The position numbers and the translations under genes are program-made. Below the pieces are notes generated by a model that was not told the DNA's origin, ran no database searches, and was given only the letters and a program-made list of their open reading frames with translations. A stretch of DNA of 32,387 bases, taken from NCBI GenBank assembly GCA_040877875.1, contig JBBDNC010000045.1, forward strand, positions 1-32,387, given 5' to 3'. Source of the DNA: JBBDNC01 sp040877875. GTDB lineage: Bacteria; Bacteroidota; Rhodothermia; Balneolales; Balneolaceae. Below, piece after piece: positions 17,349 through 24,660 of the stretch; the stretch's first letter is position 1; each line of letters opens with the position of its first letter.

Positions 17349-20300
17349 TTACATATTGCGCCGGTATTCTCCTCCCACTTCATAAAGGGCCCGGGAAATT
17401 TGACCGAGAGAGGCCACTTTTACAGTTTCCATCAGGGTCTCAAACAGGTTGCCGTCTTGCAAAGCCACTCTCTTCAACTCCTCCAGTGCCTCACCGGCCT
17501 CTTCACGGTTTCTTTTACGGAAAGCTTTCAGATTTTCAATCTGCCGGGTTTTTTCCTCATGAGTAGAACGTATCAGTTCCACTTCACGCTTTTCCTCTTC
17601 ACTTTTGCCGGACGTCTGAAACGTATTTACCCCGACGATCGGCATTTCTCCGGAATGCTTCCTGGACTCGTATAGCAGGCTTTCGTCCTGAATCTTGCCC
17701 CGCTGGTACATATGTTCCATAGCTCCCAACACACCACCGCGCTCCGTCAATCGATCGAACTCACTCAATATGGCCTCTTCAACCAGGTTCGTCAGTTCTT
17801 CGATGAAATAGGAACCCTGGTTTATATTTTCATTTTTAGCTGTTCCCATTTCCTTGTTAATAATTAACTGGATAGCCAGGGCCCGGCGTACGGACTCTTC
17901 AGTCGGTGTCGTAATGGCTTCGTCATAAGCATTCGTGTGCAGAGAATTACAGTTATCATAGATCGCAAGCAGAGCCTGAAGCGTGGTGCGAATATCGTTA
18001 AACTGAATTTCCTGGGCATGCAGGGATCGTCCGCTGGTTTGGGTATGATATTTCAGTTTCTGGGATCGTTCATTCGCTCCATACCTGTGCTTCATGGCAA
18101 CAGCCCATATACGGCGTGCTACACGGCCAATCACTGCATATTCAGGGTCAAGCCCATGACTGAAGAAGAACGACAGGTTATGAGCGAAATCATCGATATC
18201 GAGTCCGCGGGACAAATAGTACTCCACATAGGTAAAACCGTTTGCCAATGTAAAAGCAGCCTGGGTAACAGGGTTTGCCCCGGCTTCAGCAATGTGGTAG
18301 CCGGATATGGAAACCGAATAATAATTTCTGACCTCATTTTCCGTGAAGTATTCCTGAATATCCCCCATCATTTTCAAGGCAAATTCTGTGGAAAAGATGC
18401 ACGTATTTTGAGCCTGGTCTTCTTTTAAAATATCCGCCTGAACAGTTCCCCGAATAACATTTAATGCCTTTGCCTTTATTTTTTCATACACCTCCTTCTC
18501 CACAAGCTTGTCGCCGCTGATTCCCAGCAGGCCCAGCCCGAAGCCGTCATGAGAGGAAACCAACTCTCCATGATATTCCGGGCGGGGGACCTCACCCTCT
18601 GACAAATGTCTTTCAAAATAGTTTTCAATTTTCATTTGGGCTTCTTCCCACTGGCCCTGTTCCCTCAGGTACCGTTCCACCTCCTGGTCAATTGCGGTAT
18701 TCATAAACATCGCCAGGATCATAGGCGCCGGACCATTGATGGTCATCGAGACCGAGGTGGTCGGCGAAGTCAGTTCGAATCCCGAATAGAGCTTTTTCAT
18801 ATCATCCAGTGTACAGATGCTCACCCCTGAGTTTCCGACTTTACCATAGATATCAGGCCGGGGATCCGGGTCTTCCCCATAAAGAGTAACCGAATCGAAC
18901 GCGGTGGAAAGCCGGGCAGCCGGCATTCCTTCACTCAAATAGTGAAATCGCCGGTTGGTCCGCTCCGGTGTTCCTTCACCGGCAAACATCCGGGTCGGGT
19001 CCTCCTCTTCACGCTTGAAAGGATAAACACCGGCAGTAAAAGGAAAATAGCCCGGCAGATTTTCTTTCAGGGCAAATTTAAGCTGCTCCCCTTTATGCGT
19101 TGATTTCGGCAAGGCCACCCGTGAGATCCTGGTTCCACTGATCGACTCACTGTATAGTTTATTATCAATAACCCTGTCTCGAATTTTAACAGGAAATACG
19201 TCCCCGTGATATTTTTCATACAATTCATCCCAATGGTCGAGAATATTCTTTGAAATCATATCCAGTTTGCCGAGCCAATGCGTTCGCATTTTTTCCAGAG
19301 AATCCTTCATATTTCCTTTCTTCTCCGGATCCCAATTTTCGAGCTGGGCGAGGGTCCCCTCAACCTGGTCCAGCCGGGTTGCAATTTCAGCCTGGTCTTC
19401 TGCCCATTGATGATAGTCATGGATCGTCTCCGAAATCTCGGACAAATACCGCTGGCGGCGCCCCGGAATAATCGCCTGTGATTGTAAATCCTCTGCAGGT
19501 TGGGAAGAGGTATAAAGGCAGGTCTGCCATTTTGTTCCATATCGATCATTAATTCGATCCACCAGTGCCTTGAAAAGCCGGTTTACTCCCTCGTCATTAA
19601 ACTGGGCAGCAATCGTAGGATAAACAGGCATCTCTTCAGTTTTCAGGTGCCACTCGGAACGATTCCGTTTCATCTGCTTTCGAATATCCCTGAGTGCATC
19701 CAGGGATCCCTTCTTCTCAAATTTGTTCAAAACCACGAGTTCGGCGAGGTCGAGCATATTGATTTTTTCAAGCTGTGTTGCCGCACCGTATTCATGGGTC
19801 ATTACATAAACCGGGAGTTCGGTAATATCCACTATATCCGTATCATTCTGGCCGATCCCACTTGTTTCCACGATCACAAGATCAAACCCTGCAGCTTTTA
19901 AAACGGCAATCGTACCTCTCACCGAATCACTGATCGCCTTGCTGGAAGAACGAGTAGCCATACTTCGCATAAAAACCCGGTCCGTGTCAATGCTGTTCAT
20001 TCGAATGCGGTCACCCAGCAAAGCGCCACCGGTTCGCTTTTTCGATGGATCGATCGAGATCACTCCGATCTTCAACTCAGCAAATTCCCTGAGAAAGCGG
20101 CGGATCAGTTCATCGGTGAGCGAACTCTTTCCGGCTCCACCGGTCCCGGTAATTCCTACAACCGGCAGGGTCGATACCCTTTCTGTGGTTCCATTGTCCC
20201 CTGCAACATCCAGCACATCATTTCCCTTCCCATAAAGGTTTCCCTTCTCAAAACGGATCAACGAGTCATGACCGTTTTCCAAAGCTGTAATCGCCCTGGC

Positions 20301-20864
20301 CAGTACAACCGGGTCTTGCTGCTTTAATAATGCTCCGGTCAATTCAATGTTCAAATTTGTAACAGGGTCATAGTCACATGCTTCCATCATTTTATTGATC
20401 ATCCCCTGGAGGCCCAGTTCGCTGCCGTCTTTAACGGAAAAAATATGGCTCACTCCGTATTTGTGAAGTTCGTTAATCTCATCCTCTACAATAACTCCTC
20501 CCCCTCCTCCGAAGACCTTAATGTGAGAGGCGCCTTTTTCACCCAACAAATCAATCATATACTTGAAATACTCAACGTGTCCTCCCTGGTAGGAACTGAT
20601 AGCGATTCCCTGTACATCCTCCTGAATGGCACAATTCACGATCTCCCGGACCGAGCGGTTATGTCCCAAATGGATAACTTCCGCACCGGAACTCTGAAGA
20701 ATTCTCCGAATGATGTTGATACTCGCATCGTGTCCGTCAAACAGGCTTGCGGCCGTTACAAATCGGACAGGATGTTGAGGCTTGTAAATTTCAGGACGGC
20801 TCTTTATTGAAGAATCTGATAACTTTTTCTCTTTCGCTGTTGCAGTACTTTCTGACATTTTCAT
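17349..20864 (-). CDS. icmF: Fused isobutyryl-CoA mutase (adenosylcobalamin-dependent, with G-protein chaperone)
   Basis: Interconverts isobutyryl-CoA and n-butyryl-CoA (some homologues act on pivalyl-CoA) using coenzyme B12; 1171 residues in three fused parts. The N-terminal B12-binding domain (about 30-165) has SLFDGHDASIN with His45 as the likely cobalt ligand, then HLGHNRSV and SSYQGGH. The middle G-protein (MeaI-like) domain (about 230-445) has Walker A GITGTGGAGKSS (237-248), a VISIDPSKKRTGG loop, ETSGIGQ and NKFEKKG (380-386). The C-terminal mutase barrel (about 560-1165) has GYFPFTAGVYPF, in which Phe607 corresponds to the Phe that marks IcmF over methylmalonyl-CoA mutase. It also has RMFAGEGTPERTNRRF, TSGRSLHAQEIQFND and NCNSLHTNAYDEA. 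No other branched-chain or propionate gene is nearby. Two ATGs at 20864 and 20858 are both possible starts. Confidence 0.96.
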   Translation of the reverse strand: MKMSESTATAKEKKLSDSSIKSRPEIYKPQHPVRFVTAASLFDGHDASINIIRRILQSSGAEVIHLGHNRSVREIVNCAIQEDVQGIAISSYQGGHVEYFKYMIDLLGEKGASHIKVFGGGGGVIVEDEINELHKYGVSHIFSVKDGSELGLQGMINKMMEACDYDPVTNLNIELTGALLKQQDPVVLARAITALENGHDSLIRFEKGNLYGKGNDVLDVAGDNGTTERVSTLPVVGITGTGGAGKSSLTDELIRRFLREFAELKIGVISIDPSKKRTGGALLGDRIRMNSIDTDRVFMRSMATRSSSKAISDSVRGTIAVLKAAGFDLVIVETSGIGQNDTDIVDITELPVYVMTHEYGAATQLEKINMLDLAELVVLNKFEKKGSLDALRDIRKQMKRNRSEWHLKTEEMPVYPTIAAQFNDEGVNRLFKALVDRINDRYGTKWQTCLYTSSQPAEDLQSQAIIPGRRQRYLSEISETIHDYHQWAEDQAEIATRLDQVEGTLAQLENWDPEKKGNMKDSLEKMRTHWLGKLDMISKNILDHWDELYEKYHGDVFPVKIRDRVIDNKLYSESISGTRISRVALPKSTHKGEQLKFALKENLPGYFPFTAGVYPFKREEEDPTRMFAGEGTPERTNRRFHYLSEGMPAARLSTAFDSVTLYGEDPDPRPDIYGKVGNSGVSICTLDDMKKLYSGFELTSPTTSVSMTINGPAPMILAMFMNTAIDQEVERYLREQGQWEEAQMKIENYFERHLSEGEVPRPEYHGELVSSHDGFGLGLLGISGDKLVEKEVYEKIKAKALNVIRGTVQADILKEDQAQNTCIFSTEFALKMMGDIQEYFTENEVRNYYSVSISGYHIAEAGANPVTQAAFTLANGFTYVEYYLSRGLDIDDFAHNLSFFFSHGLDPEYAVIGRVARRIWAVAMKHRYGANERSQKLKYHTQTSGRSLHAQEIQFNDIRTTLQALLAIYDNCNSLHTNAYDEAITTPTEESVRRALAIQLIINKEMGTAKNENINQGSYFIEELTNLVEEAILSEFDRLTERGGVLGAMEHMYQRGKIQDESLLYESRKHSGEMPIVGVNTFQTSGKSEEEKREVELIRSTHEEKTRQIENLKAFRKRNREEAGEALEELKRVALQDGNLFETLMETVKVASLGQISRALYEVGGEYRRNM

Positions 20865-20890
20865 TCATTCAATTAACCTGCGTGCATACT

Positions 20891-21066
20891 TTAATAGAGG
20901 GCTTTTGAAAACCAGGGGTTTTGTTCAATATCAAAGCCTGAGCGAATTCGGAACCGCAGTTTATTAGGCATAAATGAGGATTTCGAATTCGCGAAAATGC
21001 TGAGATTTGGCAAAACAACGCTCATTTTTTGAACACGCAGTGATTTTGCAAAGCCCCTCTAATTAA
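20891..21066. repeat. MITE-like 176-bp imperfect inverted-repeat element in the icmF leader
   Basis: The ends are inverted repeats: left arm TTAATAGAGGGCTTTTGAAA pairs with right arm TTTTGCAAAGCCCCTCTAA(TTAA) with small indels. Inside, GCGAATTCG (20942-20950) mirrors CGAATTCGC (20984-20992), GTTCAA (left) mirrors TTGAAC (right), and AAAACC-AGG-GGTTTT (20908-20922) is a small local hairpin. The nested arms suggest the whole element could fold into one long imperfect hairpin, as MITEs do. It codes for nothing. I could not define a clean target duplication (flanks are TTAA-like on both sides). Whether it is mobile is inference. Confidence 0.5.
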
Positions 21067-21113
21067 CGTACGGAATTTAATCAGATTATTGAATTGAACA
21101 GAAGACAGATTCT

Positions 21114-23240
21114 TTACGCGGCCCCTGATTCAAGGTTTTCCTGTACAACCCGATTCTGAATATCATGCGGAACCGGGGCATAATGTGAAAATTTCCGGGT
21201 ATAACTTGCACTCCCCTGGGTCATCGACTTTAATTTTGTAGCATATTGGTCCAATTCATCCAGCGGAACATGGGCATGAACCTTCTGGAGGGTTCCTTCC
21301 GCATCCATTCCCTGAATTTGTCCCCGGCGTGAATTCAGATCACTCATCACATCCCCCATATAAGCGGAAGGGACGTTTATTTCAACCTCATAGACCGGCT
21401 CCATCAACTGAGGCCCCGCCTTCAGGAAGCCGTCTTTGAATGCCAGCAATGCCGCAGTTTTGAAAGCGGCTTCGTTTGAATCGACCGAATGCATCGATCC
21501 GTCATAGACGGAAATTCGGACATCCCGGACCCGGCATCCGCTCACAGGCCCCCTCTCCATTTTTTCCATCACTCCCTTGAGAATCGCAGGCATAAAACGA
21601 TTGTCAATCACACCCCCCACAATACAGTTCTGAAATATCAATTTACCGCCCCATGGCAACTCGTGTTCCTGTACGTCTCGTATCGACAGGTCATCCGGAT
21701 TCGGTTTCCCTTCTTTCCACGGTTCAATAAGCATATATACTTCTCCAAACTGACCGGCACCCCCCGACTGTTTTTTATGTTTGTAATGAGCCCGAACGGA
21801 TTTTGTGATCGTCTCACGATAGGGGATTTTGGGAGCAATATATTCAACCTCAAGATCAAACCGGTGAGTCAGTTGATAGAGTACCATTGCCAGATGCTCC
21901 TCCCCCTGGCCGTGGATGATTGTCTGCTTGAGTTCCTGGCTGTGTTCTACCAGGACCGTGGGATCTTCTTTTTGAATCTGATGCAGGGCCGAGCCAAGTT
22001 TATCTTCCTCTCCTTCTTTTTGAAGTTTCAGAGCTTTTCTCATCGTCGGTTCGGGATACTCTATGGGAGCGATTTGGGTATTGACTCCCTTTTCGGTCAG
22101 GGTATCCCCGATATGAACCTCTTTTAATTTAACGGCAACTGCAAGATCTCCGGCATGAACCCGGTTGACCTCCTCCCTTTTTGCTCCCTGACTCAGCGAC
22201 AACGTACCGATTCTCTGGCTGTTCCCATCCCGTTTATTCTCCAGATCCATTCCTTGTGAAACAGATCCACTGCAGGATTTAAAAAATGTCAGATTCCCCA
22301 CATGTGATTCTGATAATGTTTTAAAACAAAACAATACAGGATTTCCCTCTCTCTGTGTAGCGAGGTCCTCCCCATTCACATCCTGAACCGGATTCGCTTC
22401 CAGGGGTGAAGGTGTCACGTTCCCGATAAACCCCATTATTCGGCCTGTTCCCATATTTCTGGACGCACAACAGCAGAATATGGGAAAGATTTGGCGATTT
22501 AAGAGAGATTTTTGCAGGCCTTCCTTCATCTGGTATTCATCCAGTGTGCCATTCTCAAAATACAAATCCATCAGGGATTCATCATTCACGGCAACAGCTT
22601 CTACCAATTCATTGTGGAGCAGCTCAACCTGGGATTTGTGCGATTCGGGAATCGGAAGCTTGTCCGGCCTTCCACCCCCTTCCGGAAATTCATACATCGT
22701 CATTTTCAGTACGTCGATTATTGCATGAAAATCTCCCCCTTCACTAAACGGATACTGAACCACGACCCCTTCATGTCCGAACCGCTCCTTCGTCATATCC
22801 ACACAAGTTTGAAAATCGGACTGCTCAAGATCCAGTTTATTCACTACAAAAAAGCTCGGGAGGTTCTTTTTTTCAGCCTGTTTCCACAGAAATTCAGTTC
22901 CCACCTCAACCCCCTGTTCTGCATTCAAAACAAAAACAGCCGAATCCGCTACCGCAATACTTCGCATCACTTCACCCAAAAAGTCCGGAGTACCCGGCGT
23001 ATCCAGCACATTAATCTTGGTTCCCCTCCAATCCAGATTCATTAGAGATGAAAAAACAGATTTCTGTTTTTCCTTCTCCAGTTCGTCATAATCCGACACA
23101 GTATTTCTTTCCTCGATTGAGCCGCGCCGGCCGATGGTTCCTGATTCAAACAGCAGGGTCTCGGCAAGAGTTGTTTTCCCGGAAGCGGCGTGACCTGCCA
23201 ACATGATATTTCGAATATTCGGAGATTCATATACTTTCAT
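21114..23240 (-). CDS. EF-G-like translational GTPase paralogue (FusA2/EF-G2 type)
   Basis: A 708-residue ribosomal translocase-family GTPase with the full EF-G domain plan: G domain (about 8-270), domain II, and domains III-V with EYIAPKIPYRETITKSVRAH and SGGAGQFGEVYM. Start is the ATG of MKVYESPNIRNI, preceded by GGAG 8 nt upstream; a TTG six bases further up is less likely. Deviations: the P-loop is GHAASGKTT (AHIDAGKTT in canonical EF-G), the switch-I 'RGITI' region is replaced by KEKQKSVFSS, and G3 is DTPGTPDF (80-87), with Thr84 in place of the catalytic His of DTPGH. NKLD (134-137) is intact. It is not next to rpsL, rpsG or tuf, so it is a paralogue rather than the main fusA. Its function (ribosome release, stress or recycling) is unknown. 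Confidence 0.85.
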   Translation of the reverse strand: MKVYESPNIRNIMLAGHAASGKTTLAETLLFESGTIGRRGSIEERNTVSDYDELEKEKQKSVFSSLMNLDWRGTKINVLDTPGTPDFLGEVMRSIAVADSAVFVLNAEQGVEVGTEFLWKQAEKKNLPSFFVVNKLDLEQSDFQTCVDMTKERFGHEGVVVQYPFSEGGDFHAIIDVLKMTMYEFPEGGGRPDKLPIPESHKSQVELLHNELVEAVAVNDESLMDLYFENGTLDEYQMKEGLQKSLLNRQIFPIFCCCASRNMGTGRIMGFIGNVTPSPLEANPVQDVNGEDLATQREGNPVLFCFKTLSESHVGNLTFFKSCSGSVSQGMDLENKRDGNSQRIGTLSLSQGAKREEVNRVHAGDLAVAVKLKEVHIGDTLTEKGVNTQIAPIEYPEPTMRKALKLQKEGEEDKLGSALHQIQKEDPTVLVEHSQELKQTIIHGQGEEHLAMVLYQLTHRFDLEVEYIAPKIPYRETITKSVRAHYKHKKQSGGAGQFGEVYMLIEPWKEGKPNPDDLSIRDVQEHELPWGGKLIFQNCIVGGVIDNRFMPAILKGVMEKMERGPVSGCRVRDVRISVYDGSMHSVDSNEAAFKTAALLAFKDGFLKAGPQLMEPVYEVEINVPSAYMGDVMSDLNSRRGQIQGMDAEGTLQKVHAHVPLDELDQYATKLKSMTQGSASYTRKFSHYAPVPHDIQNRVVQENLESGAA

Positions 23241-23590
23241 AGTCAAGACTCCATTTAGACGGATTTTAAAGGAAAGAAGGTTTTAACGACATCCCGATTT
23301 CAGGAAGAGGTTAAAACCTGCAGTATATCCGTAATTTATCAGCCTGAATGAATAATTCAACAGAAAATAATAAACCGGAAAAATTTAATCCTGACGGACG
23401 GGGCAAAGTCTCCCGTCAAATAAGACATGGCATGTCTGATTTGGATTCGGACCCATCCTTGCTGAATATTTGTAAAGTATTCCGGAATCAGTTGAAAAAG
23501 AAATAGATTCCGGAAAAACAGGTTGCAGGTCACCCATATAAAACCCAATTTGCGGGGAATCCGGCTCACAAACCAACTACGTACCGAACC
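23241..23590. promoter_or_regulatory. Divergent intergenic region between EF-G2 and exonuclease-like gene
   Basis: 350 bp with no convincing gene; short minus-strand frames there lack family features and start signals. It should hold promoters for both directions. Structures seen: AGACATG-G-CATGTCT at 23423-23437 (7-1-7 inverted repeat, operator-like), GACGGG N9 CCCGTC at 23397-23417 (a GC-rich hairpin without a following T-run on either strand), and ATTCCGGAAT at 23479-23488, with GATTCCGGA repeated about 25 bp later. Confidence 0.4.
23423..23437. promoter_or_regulatory. Operator-like 7-1-7 inverted repeat
   Basis: AGACATG-G-CATGTCT is a perfect 15-bp dyad in the divergent spacer, about 155 bp upstream of the exonuclease start and 183 bp upstream of the EF-G2 start. 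A one-base centre cannot form a loop, so a dimeric regulator site is more likely than a terminator. No regulator gene is in the window. Confidence 0.3.
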
Positions 23591-24313
23591 ATGTTTTTTG
23601 TATTCGATGTAGAAACAATTCCTGATTTTGAGTTTATACGAACGGTCCTCTCTCCGAACGGGGATGAAACCGGCAGTGATGACGACCTTTTGGTCCTTGC
23701 AGGTGAACAGATTGCCAACAACAGATCCGGTTTTTTACCCCCGATGTATCACAGAATGGTCTCCTGGGTCGGGCTTTGGATTGAAAACAACGGCAAGCCC
23801 CGTCAGAAAACGGGATGGAGCGGGGAAGATGAAAAAGAAGGGTTAAGTCAACTTTTCGACACGCTTCTTACCTATAAGGATTTCGGGCTCATCCATCATA
23901 ATGGGCGTGGATTTGATCTGCCGCTGCTTACATATCGGGCGTTAAGGCATGGAATGCAGATGCCTCTTCGTCTCCATCACCATGATATCCGGTATCGTTT
24001 CAGTAATGTCAATGTGGATCTGATGGATGAATTCAGCAACTACGGAGCCAGTTCGTACCCGAAACTCAAACACCTCGGATATTTAATTGATATTCCCTTC
24101 AAGCAAACAGGAGAAGGCAATGAGGTTCTGGCAATGTACCGGGAGGGAAAGCTCGAACAGATTGAACACTATTGTTATGAAGATGTCATTGCTACTTACA
24201 TTGTATGGATCCATATGAAATACACAGTGGGAGACATCCCCATGGAGATTTTTGACAACCTGAAAGACCGGGCACTATCGAAGCTTAAAGAGATCCAGGA
24301 GAAGGAGTTTTAA
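23591..24313 (+). CDS. Predicted 3'-5' exonuclease, PolB-exonuclease-like (COG3298 type)
   Basis: A 240-residue RNase H-fold DEDD exonuclease resembling the proofreading domain of family B DNA polymerases, standing alone. ExoI is FDVETI with D6 and E8; ExoII is HNGRGFDLPLL with N104 and D109; ExoIII is HYCYEDVIATY with Y194 and D198, so all catalytic carboxylates and the DEDDy tyrosine are present. Family members occur widely in Proteobacteria and the FCB group, and their biological role is not settled; DNA repair is suggested from fold and from the pcrA helicase downstream, which is weak support given a 347-bp gap. The ATG start follows ACGTACCGAACC, without a Shine-Dalgarno sequence. Confidence 0.88.
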   Translation: MFFVFDVETIPDFEFIRTVLSPNGDETGSDDDLLVLAGEQIANNRSGFLPPMYHRMVSWVGLWIENNGKPRQKTGWSGEDEKEGLSQLFDTLLTYKDFGLIHHNGRGFDLPLLTYRALRHGMQMPLRLHHHDIRYRFSNVNVDLMDEFSNYGASSYPKLKHLGYLIDIPFKQTGEGNEVLAMYREGKLEQIEHYCYEDVIATYIVWIHMKYTVGDIPMEIFDNLKDRALSKLKEIQEKEF

Positions 24314-24660
24314 ATTAGAAATGGACTAAGCAGACTTTGATTTTCCCTCTTTAATCAACCTGATACAACCCTTTAAACCGGCACTTGGCTTCGGTTTTGA
24401 CTTCTTGATTTCTTGCATAAGGGATGGGGTTCAAAAACCCATCATACGGCCTGGCTAAATTTAAAGTGCGAACAATCACGCATTACGCCGGCTGGCTGAC
24501 TTCAACCTTAATTATTCAAATTCTCCGAACAGGGAACCCTCTGCACACTGCCTCTTCACGATGGTTCATTGTAATCAGGCAAAGACTTTCTCCGGCTCAT
24601 TTCGTAATTTCAACAGATATAGTTTTTCCTAAAAGCATTCAATTTTAGAGCATCTCCCTT
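24314..24660. other. Gene-poor spacer between exonuclease and pcrA, with two hairpins
   Basis: 347 bp. AAACCG N11 CGGTTT (24375-24397), followed by TTGACTTCTTGATTTCTT, could be a weak terminator for the exonuclease gene. GATGGG N9 CCCATC (24423-24443) is a second hairpin. The rest (24450-24660) holds only an unconvincing 74-codon frame on the + strand with no recognisable product. A degenerate repeat or gene remnant is possible, but I cannot show it. The pcrA promoter should be here. Confidence 0.35.

Noticed and set aside
17349..20864. Methylmalonyl-CoA mutase
   Set aside because: The fused G-protein in the middle, Phe in FPFTAGVYPF and the TSGRSLHAQE motif point to IcmF.
20865..21113. Cobalamin riboswitch upstream of icmF
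   Set aside because: I found no B12-box-like segment (GCCACTG type) in the minus-strand leader; the structure there is explained better by the inverted-repeat element.
21489..22127. 212-codon antisense frame inside the EF-G paralogue
   Set aside because: It mirrors the conserved GTPase gene; composition fits a shadow frame.
21114..23240. Main elongation factor G (fusA)
   Set aside because: G3 has DTPGT instead of DTPGH and there are no rpsL, rpsG or tuf neighbours, so it is a paralogue.
23357..23576. Two short minus-strand frames upstream of EF-G2
   Set aside because: Overlapping each other in different frames, rich in Phe and Ile as expected from AT-rich spacer, with no homology that I recognise.
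24424..24648. 74-codon frame between exonuclease and pcrA
   Set aside because: No domain, no ribosome-binding site, odd composition; treated as chance in a noncoding spacer.
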